NCBI GenBank assembly: GCA_910577675.1
Contig: CAJTOR010000070.1
Span: 1-12,192, forward strand
Direction of reading: 5' to 3'
Length of the DNA: 12,192 bases
From: an uncultured Lachnospiraceae bacterium
GTDB lineage: Bacteria; Bacillota; Clostridia; Lachnospirales; Lachnospiraceae
Below are positions 6,525 to 12,192 of the stretch, in pieces. Within the stretch, counting starts at the first letter, position 1. Each line of letters opens with the position of its first letter. The translations under genes and the position numbers were made by a program. A model generated the notes under the pieces. It was not told the origin of the DNA and ran no database searches. It worked only from the letters and a program-made list of their open reading frames with translations.

Positions 6525-7678
6525 AAAAGGCGTTGATAGTGGCAACTGTTTTTAGATTTTTAAATTTTGAAAAAAATGATATAAAAATACTTCAGGCAAT
6601 GGGATTTGAGGTTCATTGTGCCATGAATATGAATCAGGGAGGATGGTTATCTGATGACGGTTCACTGGATTGGATGGGAATAATCAAACATCAGATTGAT
6701 TTTGATAGGAAACCTTTTTCAAGAAGAAATGTGACTGCTTACCAACAACTAAAACTTCTGATTAACCAATCGGATTTTGATTTAATTCATTGTCATACTC
6801 CTGTTGCAGCAGCAATTGCAAGACTTGCTGCTGTAAAGGCAAGGAAAAGGGGGACAAAGGTAATTTACACCAGCCATGGTTTCCATTTTCATAAAAAATC
6901 TTCAAAAAAAGACTGGATATTATTTTATCCGATGGAATGGATATTGGCGTTTTTCACGGATATGATAATCACAATCAATAATGAAGATTTCTGTGTTGCA
7001 AAAAAGCTAAGGGTAAAAGAGTGTAGGTATATTCCGGGCGTTGGAATTGATGTGCATTCGATTCGGAACCTCGGCGTGGATAAAAGACGATTGCGAAATG
7101 AAATAGGAGTCCCTTGTGATGCTTTTTTGATTTTATCCATCGGTGAGTTATCCGCTCGAAAAAATCATATTGTGATAATTGAGGCTCTAAACAAACTCCG
7201 TGACAAACGCGTGCATTTTGCAATCTGCGGGACGGGGGATAAAAAATCGGAATATGAACAGTTGCTTAAAAAGTATGGACTGGAAAAACAGGTTCATCTG
7301 CTAGGGCAAAGAGAACATACATGGGTTATGGAGTTATGTCACACATGTGATATTGGTGCACTGCCATCAACAATAGAAGGACTTGGATTGGCAGGGCTTG
7401 AAATAATGGCAGCAGGAAAACCGGTGATCGGGGCAAATGTACATGGTATAAAAGATTTTGTCAAGGATAATATAACTGGTTATCTATGTGAACCACATGA
7501 TGTGGATGGTTTTGCGGGAGCAATAAAACATTTTATGGAAGATAAGAATTTATATGATTTATGCGCCAAAAATGCGGAAATAATGGCAGAATCTTTTGAT
7601 ATAAAAAAGACAAGAAAATTAATGGTTGAAAATTATAAATACATAACCGGGGAGGGCGGACATGAAAGTCACACTTGA
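6521..7678 (+). CDS. GT4-family glycosyltransferase
   Basis: 385-residue GT-B fold glycosyltransferase. The N-terminal acceptor-side domain contains KKALIVATVFRFLNFEKNDI, then DLIHCHTP and VIYTSHGFHFHK, typical of EpsD-like enzymes of exopolysaccharide loci. The C-terminal nucleotide-sugar domain has LSIGELSARKNHIVIIEAL, HLLGQRE and the E-x7-E motif E286/E294 in IEGLGLAGLEIMAAGKPV. It would add one sugar, with retention, to the lipid-linked intermediate at the cytoplasmic face of the membrane. ATG 6521 would be translationally coupled (ATGA) to an intact VOC frame. GC falls sharply at this gene: a hand-counted 60-base row at 6421-6480 is 31 G+C, and one at 6541-6600 is 13. It may therefore belong to a separately acquired block. 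Donor sugar cannot be read from sequence. Confidence 0.88.
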   Translation: MKKALIVATVFRFLNFEKNDIKILQAMGFEVHCAMNMNQGGWLSDDGSLDWMGIIKHQIDFDRKPFSRRNVTAYQQLKLLINQSDFDLIHCHTPVAAAIARLAAVKARKRGTKVIYTSHGFHFHKKSSKKDWILFYPMEWILAFFTDMIITINNEDFCVAKKLRVKECRYIPGVGIDVHSIRNLGVDKRRLRNEIGVPCDAFLILSIGELSARKNHIVIIEALNKLRDKRVHFAICGTGDKKSEYEQLLKKYGLEKQVHLLGQREHTWVMELCHTCDIGALPSTIEGLGLAGLEIMAAGKPVIGANVHGIKDFVKDNITGYLCEPHDVDGFAGAIKHFMEDKNLYDLCAKNAEIMAESFDIKKTRKLMVENYKYITGEGGHESHT

Positions 7679-8432
7679 TGATGTTAAGAAATCGCTGCCA
7701 AAAGAGAAGGGCAGGAAGGATGCAATATGGGTAAAATTATGGGTCAGACCAATATCATATCCCCTCTCCTTGCTGGCACTAAGACTAAATATATCACCTA
7801 ATCAGATTTCAATTGTGGCAATAATCGATGCTGTGTTAGCAGCTGTATTTATGTCTATTAATAATAGTTTTTTTATTATCAGTGGGATGGTTTTGCTTAA
7901 CTTGTTTATCGTGTTTGATTGTATGGATGGAACGATGGCGAGAACCTTAAAGAGAGCTTCTTATATGGGGGAATTTTACGATGCAATGGGCGGATATACA
8001 ATGTGTGCATTTTCATTGTTTGGTGCCGGAATCTGCGCTTATAATTCGGGGAAAAATCTATTATTTGATTGGGAAGTTTACCTGATTGTAATTGGGGCAC
8101 TGGGAAGTGTATGTGACATTTTTGCTAGGCTGATCTATCAAAAGTATACAGCAAATACAATGATGGAAAATTATAAGATGGGAAAAGTATTAATGCGGGA
8201 AAATGATAGTTTTTACAGTAAGGAGAAGGAAAACAAACTTAGTATCACATACCTTAGGCTTGAGGTGGACAGGCAGTTCGGAATAGCCGGTTTTTTTCCA
8301 CCGCTGTTGATGTTGTCCTATATCTTCAGTTTTATGGATATAGTGTTGATTTTGTATGGGCTCTATCATTTACTGGCTTTTGTAGTAGCGATGGGGTTAT
8401 TTTGTAGGAAGGCAAGCAGGTTTGGTATTTAA
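7662..8432 (+). CDS. CDP-alcohol phosphatidyltransferase family membrane protein
   Basis: 256-residue polytopic protein. The family motif D-x2-DG-x2-AR-x8-G-x3-D-x3-D is nearly complete: D86, D89, G90, A93, R94, G103 and D107 are present in FDCMDGTMARTLKRASYMGE, then FYDAMGGY. The final Asp position is Gly (G111). Hydrophobic helices flank the motif and recur to the end (for example at about 45-80, 110-125, 132-152 and 210-245). Family members move a phospho-alcohol from a CDP-alcohol to an alcohol acceptor in the membrane. In a glycan locus this could mean adding a polyol-phosphate or similar group to the lipid-linked sugar rather than making phospholipid; that is inference. The start ATG lies inside the previous gene (17-base overlap) and has GGGGAGG six bases upstream, so co-translation is likely. 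Loss of the last motif Asp may change chemistry or mark a glycan-locus subfamily. Confidence 0.82.
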   Translation: MKVTLDDVKKSLPKEKGRKDAIWVKLWVRPISYPLSLLALRLNISPNQISIVAIIDAVLAAVFMSINNSFFIISGMVLLNLFIVFDCMDGTMARTLKRASYMGEFYDAMGGYTMCAFSLFGAGICAYNSGKNLLFDWEVYLIVIGALGSVCDIFARLIYQKYTANTMMENYKMGKVLMRENDSFYSKEKENKLSITYLRLEVDRQFGIAGFFPPLLMLSYIFSFMDIVLILYGLYHLLAFVVAMGLFCRKASRFGI

Positions 8433-8449
8433 TAGTAAAAAAATACTGA

Positions 8450-9607
8450 ATGTTGAATGGTATGAGTAAAATTATTTATTTTGGAGTCGCATTTTTACCA
8501 AATGAAAATGCAGTTGCGATCAGGGCGTTATCGATTGCGGAAATGGTTAAAAATATTTCCTGTGAACCTGTATTGATTGGTATGAATAATAAGGTAGAGG
8601 AGAATAATTTTGTAAAATCGGAGTATGAAGGAGTAACGATATATGAAATACATTATCCACAGACTTTCAGCGAAAAAGTAAGAGATGGATTTAATTTTTT
8701 TAGTGTAATAAAAAGAATTATTGAAGATATTGGGATACTTGATATAAAGGCTTTTTTAATGCAGGATTATCAATATCAATCAATGAAAAGAATAAAGAAA
8801 TATTGTGAAACCAACAAAATTGATTTTATTCCAGATATTATGGACTATTTTACGTTTACAATTGATAAATCATTGTACAAAAACATTTTTAAAAGTATCG
8901 ATACTTTTCTTAGGATGCATTTTTTTTATCCTGGTTTCAAGAAAAAGATATGTATAAGCCATACATTTAAAAAGTTTTTTAAGGAAAAAGGCGTTACTGT
9001 GATTCCGCCGGTAGCAGATAAAATAAGTTTATTATCGGATCAGAAATACCGGAAATCGGAGAATATTACTTTAATATTTGCGGGAACTCCGGGTAAACAT
9101 TTCGAAAAAGAGAAATTGGATTGGGTGATTCGGGCACTGAGTGAAAATAACAGTAAAATGGAGTTGATAATACTTGGTGTTGAGGAAAAAATGGTCTTTA
9201 AGAATAATCCAAAATTAAAAAAATATATGTCAAAAAACATACATTTTCTTGGGAGAGTATCACATGAGAAATGTATGAATATGTTTTTATATGGCGACTT
9301 TAGCTTGATAATCCGCAAAAAAAACAAACTCACAAATTACGGGTTATCCAGCAAGATTTCAGAGGCATTTTCTTTTGGTATACCGGTTTTGGCAACTGAT
9401 GTAAGTGATAATCAAATTTATGTTAAAGATGGGTTAAATGGTTTTGTATGTGAGAGCAATTATGAGCATGTAAGGGAAATGATTAGGAAAGTGGAATTAC
9501 TTTCAACTGATAAGATAAAACAAATGAAGGAATACACATTGTCAAATAACCCACTGTTAATTAAAAATTATGTGGATGATTTTTCTCGTCTATTTAAGGA
9601 GGAATAA
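8450..9607 (+). CDS. GT4-like glycosyltransferase (variant E-x7-E motif)
   Basis: 385 residues from ATG 8450; an in-frame ATG at 8462 (MSKIIYFG) is equally plausible, and neither has a clear ribosome binding site. The N-terminus KIIYFGVAFLPNENAVAIRALSIAEM resembles GT4 enzymes of capsule loci. The C-terminal half has LIFAGTPGKHFEKEKLDWVI (the usual nucleotide-sugar-domain entry), IHFLGRVSHEKC and SSKISEAFSFGIPVLATDV. In the last motif only the second Glu of E-x7-E is present; a Tyr stands at the first position, a variant seen in GT4 relatives that carry an S/N-K-x-x-E-A form. It is strongly AT-rich (a hand-counted row at 9241-9300 has 19 G+C of 60), unlike the first half of the operon. It probably adds one sugar to the growing repeat unit; donor unknown. 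Confidence 0.78.
   Translation: MLNGMSKIIYFGVAFLPNENAVAIRALSIAEMVKNISCEPVLIGMNNKVEENNFVKSEYEGVTIYEIHYPQTFSEKVRDGFNFFSVIKRIIEDIGILDIKAFLMQDYQYQSMKRIKKYCETNKIDFIPDIMDYFTFTIDKSLYKNIFKSIDTFLRMHFFYPGFKKKICISHTFKKFFKEKGVTVIPPVADKISLLSDQKYRKSENITLIFAGTPGKHFEKEKLDWVIRALSENNSKMELIILGVEEKMVFKNNPKLKKYMSKNIHFLGRVSHEKCMNMFLYGDFSLIIRKKNKLTNYGLSSKISEAFSFGIPVLATDVSDNQIYVKDGLNGFVCESNYEHVREMIRKVELLSTDKIKQMKEYTLSNNPLLIKNYVDDFSRLFKEE
9596..9602 (+). promoter_or_regulatory. Ribosome binding site AAGGAGG that selects a TTG start
   Basis: A full AAGGAGG lies at the end of the preceding gene. It is 8 bases from TTG 9611 but 17 from the in-frame ATG 9620, so the TTG is the better start for the next glycosyltransferase. 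It is among the strongest Shine-Dalgarno sites in the window. Confidence 0.7.
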
Positions 9608-9610
9608 GAT

Positions 9611-10831
9611 TTGTCAAAAATGAAAGTTGTTCAGGTGAATGCCTACTGTGGAAGGGGAAGTACGGGAAAAATATGTTTATCTATCAGTAATATTCTTACA
9701 AAACAAGGTATAAAAAATATTATATATTATACGCAGGGAAAATCGGAGCTTGTGAATTCAATAAATTATAATCCGGGGAAGTATTATACTTTATTCCAAT
9801 CGTTGAAATCTAAGCTGCTTGGAAATAACGGTTTTAATTCACATATAGAAACATATTCTCTTATCAATAAAATAAAGAAATTTGCGCCGGATATTGTGCA
9901 TTTACATAATTTGCATGCACAAAATATAAATTTGGATATATTCTCACATTTTATTGAGAAAAGTAAAATTGATGTTATATTTACGTTTCATGATTGTTGG
10001 ATGTTAACAGGATATTGTCATTCATTTGATATGAAACAATGTAATGGATGGAAGCAGGGATGTGGAAATTGTCATCATAAATATTTATATAGTTGGATTT
10101 TTGACCGAAGTGGCAGAATATGTAGCAAGAAGAAAGAAGCAATAGAAAGAATGAATCCTTTTATTGTCACTCCATCAAAGTGGTTGGCAGAGATAGTGGG
10201 GCAATCACAGATTAAAAGCAGAAAGATTACTGTAATCAATAATGGGATTGATTTAAGCGTATTTAGAAATAAAAACCAAAATGGTGAAGATGAAAAAAAA
10301 GACAAATTTATTGTATTAGGTGTTGCTGAAAGATGGGATGATAGAAAAGGTTTGGATGTATTTATCCATCTGGCAAAAAAACTTGGTAAGGAATATCAAA
10401 TAATGTTGGTTGGCACGGACGTGAATGTGGAAAAGAAACTTCCTGAAAATATTATTGCGGTAAGACGTACAGAAAGCCAGCTCGATCTTGCGGATATTTA
10501 TTCAAGAGCAGATGTTTTTGTTAATCCGACAAGGGAGGAAGTATTCGGACTTGTAAATATTGAAGCCTTAGCTTGCGGAACACCTGTAGTTACATTTAAA
10601 ACAGGGGGAAGCCCGGAGTGCATTGATGATAGAACTGGATTTATTGTAGAAAAAAATAATTTAGAAGAACTGATGAGTAGAATAGAAACAGTGTGTAAAA
10701 AAAGAGTTTTTAATTCCGAAGATTGCAGGAAAAGGGCAGAACAATTTGATGAAAATATTTTGTATTTAAAATACTTTGATTTATACAATGAGATTTTTCT
10801 TCTAAGAAATGCAATGAAACATACAGATTAG
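9611..10831 (+). CDS. GT4-family glycosyltransferase (HDCW/Cys-rich subtype)
   Basis: 406-residue GT-B fold glycosyltransferase. It opens with KVVQVNAYCGRGSTGKI (the glycine-rich acceptor-side loop) and has DIVHLHNLH. It then shows FTFHDCWMLTGYCHSF followed by a Cys cluster (QCNGWKQGCGNCHH), as in GT4 enzymes of O-antigen and colanic-acid-type loci. The donor domain has VLGVAERWDDRKGLDVFIHL and an intact E-x7-E (E310/E318) in REEVFGLVNIEALACGTPVV, then GGSPECI. Start TTG 9611 is chosen because of its optimally placed AAGGAGG; ATG 9620 would remove three residues. Only three bases separate it from the previous gene, so the two are surely co-transcribed. AT-rich like its neighbours. Donor and linkage are unknown. 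Confidence 0.88.
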   Translation: MSKMKVVQVNAYCGRGSTGKICLSISNILTKQGIKNIIYYTQGKSELVNSINYNPGKYYTLFQSLKSKLLGNNGFNSHIETYSLINKIKKFAPDIVHLHNLHAQNINLDIFSHFIEKSKIDVIFTFHDCWMLTGYCHSFDMKQCNGWKQGCGNCHHKYLYSWIFDRSGRICSKKKEAIERMNPFIVTPSKWLAEIVGQSQIKSRKITVINNGIDLSVFRNKNQNGEDEKKDKFIVLGVAERWDDRKGLDVFIHLAKKLGKEYQIMLVGTDVNVEKKLPENIIAVRRTESQLDLADIYSRADVFVNPTREEVFGLVNIEALACGTPVVTFKTGGSPECIDDRTGFIVEKNNLEELMSRIETVCKKRVFNSEDCRKRAEQFDENILYLKYFDLYNEIFLLRNAMKHTD

Positions 10832-10843
10832 AGGTAACTAATA

Positions 10844-11914
10844 ATGACAGTATATATTATGTTATATTTTTTTATATTTGTAGTGACATTTATTGTAAAG
10901 CTCACGGGCAGAACTACGGACAAGAGACGTAATAAATTATGTTTTGCTATATTTGGAGCTATATTACTGGTAATAGGGTTGCGTCATAGCAGTATGGGAA
11001 ATGATCTGCCAGGGTATATAGAAACATTTAATTTATCAAAAATTTTTTCATTCAAGCAGTTATATTTATTTTGTGAAAAGTATTATGAATTTGGATTTAT
11101 AGTATTTATAAAATTATGTGGAACCATTTTGCCGAATGAAACCTGGTATTTATTGGCTTGTGCAGCTTTTTCTATTATTCCTGTAGCTGTTTTTGTTGCA
11201 AAAAAAAAGGTAGATCCATTGCTCGCAGCATTGATCTATACGGGATTGCCTTCTTTTGCGATGTTATATAGTGCCTTGAGGCAGAGTATTGCATTTGGGC
11301 TTTGCCTACTAAGTTTAAAATTTGTTGAGGAGAAAAAGCCAGTTAAGTTTGTTTTAATGATTGCTTTTACTGCTTTATTTCACCGTTCAGCACTGATTTT
11401 TATGGTATGTTACCCAGCTTATTGGGTGTATCTAAATAGAAAAAATAGATTATATCTCTTTCCTGTTGTAATCATTGTATATATTCTAAGAAAAGCATTA
11501 TTTTCATTAGTTGCACCTTTCTTTGGGACAAGTTATTTAGATATGTATGAGAGTAACAGTTTTGGTATACTCTTTTTTTTATGCGCTTTATATTTATTTG
11601 AAATATTCTTTATGGATTACAGAAGCAAAGAACAAAATGGTTATGCAAATATATTGTATCTGGCCTGTATCTGTCAGACTTTTGCATCAGTAAGTACAGT
11701 TGCAATGAGGATTACAGAGTATTTTGCGCTTATTCTTATTATATTATTGCCAAGGACGATTACCTCCCAGATTCGCTCTTCAAAAAATAAGCTTATTTTT
11801 TATATTGTTTTTTCCTTTGGCTTTATTTTGATTGGTTTAATGTTTTTGTATGAAGGGCGAAATAATTGGAGTATGTCTTATCCATACCATTGGTTTTGGG
11901 AAAAGATAACATAG
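10844..11914 (+). CDS. EpsG/Wzy-like polysaccharide polymerase
   Basis: 356-residue protein with about nine to ten hydrophobic segments spread over its length. The EpsG family signature is clear: VIGLRHSSMGNDLPGYIETF (R47, D54, Y58), then YSALRQSIAFGLCLLSLKF (R146) and ALFHRSALIF (H180). EpsG-like proteins are the Wzy-type polymerases of Firmicute exopolysaccharide operons, joining lipid-linked repeat units on the outer face of the membrane. The start ATG has GAGGT about eight bases upstream, and the previous stop is 12 bases away. Low GC matches the block from 6521. It is the last recognisable gene in the window. A flippase is not present here, and the operon may end or be broken at this point. 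Specificity cannot be inferred. Confidence 0.85.
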   Translation: MTVYIMLYFFIFVVTFIVKLTGRTTDKRRNKLCFAIFGAILLVIGLRHSSMGNDLPGYIETFNLSKIFSFKQLYLFCEKYYEFGFIVFIKLCGTILPNETWYLLACAAFSIIPVAVFVAKKKVDPLLAALIYTGLPSFAMLYSALRQSIAFGLCLLSLKFVEEKKPVKFVLMIAFTALFHRSALIFMVCYPAYWVYLNRKNRLYLFPVVIIVYILRKALFSLVAPFFGTSYLDMYESNSFGILFFLCALYLFEIFFMDYRSKEQNGYANILYLACICQTFASVSTVAMRITEYFALILIILLPRTITSQIRSSKNKLIFYIVFSFGFILIGLMFLYEGRNNWSMSYPYHWFWEKIT

Positions 11915-12029
11915 GGTGGATTATTTGTTTGTATATGAAATTTTTAGTTGATAAACCTTTTAATCTATTAGAGAAGCTCCTCCTGTTTCTGAGTCTTGAA
12001 GACAAAAGCGGTGGGGAAGGGGGAATTCT

Positions 12030-12082
12030 TTGTGTCAGTTGGGGAATAAGTCCCATCAGGCAAGCTACGATAGCAGCATAGG
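12030..12082 (+). repeat. Right arm of a long-range imperfect inverted repeat
   Basis: These 53 bases match the minus strand of 839-892 at 42 of 54 aligned positions. The hairpin TGGGG-AATAAG-TCCCA (12040-12055) is equivalent to that in the left arm; its innermost pair is G-T here and G-C there, so pairing is kept despite base change. In the aligned frame both arms read P-I-x-Q-A-T-I-x-x-stop, with two synonymous differences, which could hint at a decayed coding end, for example of a transposase. Outward of this arm, TTCCTTTGACA (12115-12125) is also shared. Nature of the element unknown. Confidence 0.75.
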
Positions 12083-12119
12083 GATATGAGGAAGTGACGG
12101 AGCGGATTTCGAATTTCCT

Positions 12120-12148
12120 TTGACAAGAAAAAAGCGGGCTTATTTAGT
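12120..12148 (+). promoter_or_regulatory. Weak outward promoter-like pair (TTGACA / TTTAGT)
   Basis: TTGACA at 12120-12125 is a perfect -35 match. TTTAGT at 12143-12148, 17 bases later, matches the -10 consensus at four of six bases. It would read rightward, out of the window. The TTGACA is part of a block repeated elsewhere in the window, so it may be there for other reasons. Confidence 0.2.
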
Positions 12149-12165
12149 ACCATAAAAGTGTAGTT

Positions 12166-12188
12166 GTTAGAGAGTAATTAACTCTGAC
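12166..12188 (+). other. Small hairpin at the right edge
   Basis: GTTAGAG (12166-12172) and CTCTGAC (12182-12188) pair over seven positions, including one G-T, around a nine-base loop. The window stops four bases later, so whether a T-tract follows (terminator) cannot be seen. It may equally be a protein-binding site or chance. Confidence 0.3.
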
Positions 12189-12192
12189 ATCT

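Larger units (their letters stand above)
11915..12192. other. Gene-free region downstream of the operon
   Basis: After the polymerase stop no frame on either strand has recognisable protein features; the 60-70-codon frames here look incidental. GC rises again near 11975, away from the AT-rich operon end. The stretch contains the small palindrome GTCTTGAAGAC (11993-12003), the right inverted-repeat arm (12030-12082), a TTGACA (12120-12125) with TTTAGT 17 bases later (a weak promoter-like pair), and a hairpin at 12166-12188. No clear intrinsic terminator with a T-tract was seen for the operon. The part from about 11975 onward may be an interspersed repeat unit. Confidence 0.6.

Noticed and set aside
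8462..9607. Pseudogene status for the second glycosyltransferase because the first Glu of E-x7-E is missing
   Set aside because: The frame is intact and full length, and GT4 relatives with only the second Glu are common, so a functional variant is more likely.
11866..12081. Small plus-strand gene overlapping the polymerase end
   Set aside because: It begins inside the polymerase gene, has no ribosome binding site or recognisable domain, and its end is the inverted-repeat arm.
839..12082. Phase-variable inversion of the whole operon by the flanking repeats
   Set aside because: The arms differ at about one base in five and no recombinase gene is in the window, so active inversion is not supported.
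11968..12153. 61-codon minus-strand frame at the right end
   Set aside because: Covers the repeat arm on the opposite strand; no motif or ribosome binding site. More likely a chance frame in an interspersed repeat.
1..12192. CRISPR array, tRNA or rRNA genes
   Set aside because: No regularly spaced repeat array (the 36-base-period repeat has two copies only, with 13-base gaps) and no tRNA cloverleaf or rRNA signature was seen.

Overview
The window reads as a Gram-positive, low-to-mid GC Firmicute, most likely a clostridial (Lachnospiraceae-like) gut-type bacterium. This rests on the purine-rich Shine-Dalgarno sites before most genes, the GTG/TTG starts, the Bacillus EpsL/EpsM/EpsN and EpsG family resemblance of several products, and the helicase-associated-repeat protein at the left edge. 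Species cannot be named from the sequence alone.

Layout. Positions 2-778 hold the 3' end of a large protein built of helicase-associated (HA) repeats. A gene-free stretch (779-1271) follows; it carries one arm of a long-range inverted repeat and a tandem repeat with a 36-base period. From 1272 to 11914 lies a compact, all-plus-strand exopolysaccharide/capsule operon of eleven genes. They are a PLP aminotransferase (PglE/EpsN type), a phosphoglycosyl transferase (PglC/EpsL type), a hexapeptide acetyltransferase (PglD/EpsM type), an acyl carrier protein, an FkbH-like HAD protein, a frameshifted VOC protein, a GT4 glycosyltransferase, a CDP-alcohol phosphatidyltransferase-family membrane protein, two more GT4 enzymes, and an EpsG/Wzy-like polymerase. 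The last 278 bases have no convincing gene but hold the second arm of the inverted repeat.

How it fits together (inference from families). The first three enzymes would finish a di-N-acetylated, bacillosamine-like UDP-sugar and load it as sugar-1-phosphate on undecaprenyl phosphate. The three GT4 enzymes extend it and the EpsG-like protein polymerises repeat units. The ACP/FkbH/VOC trio looks like a small cassette that makes an ACP-bound C3 hydroxyacyl group (glyceryl in characterised FkbH systems). The CDP-alcohol family protein could add a phospho-alcohol. Together they suggest an unusually decorated glycan. The 4,6-dehydratase, flippase, chain-length control and regulator genes are not in this window.

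Most notable: an apparent single-base deletion in the VOC gene; a conserved Asp replaced by Gly in the CDP-alcohol transferase motif; a diverged ~54-bp inverted repeat bracketing the whole operon, with part of it recurring inside; and an abrupt drop in GC at about 6520 that splits the operon into two compositional halves.
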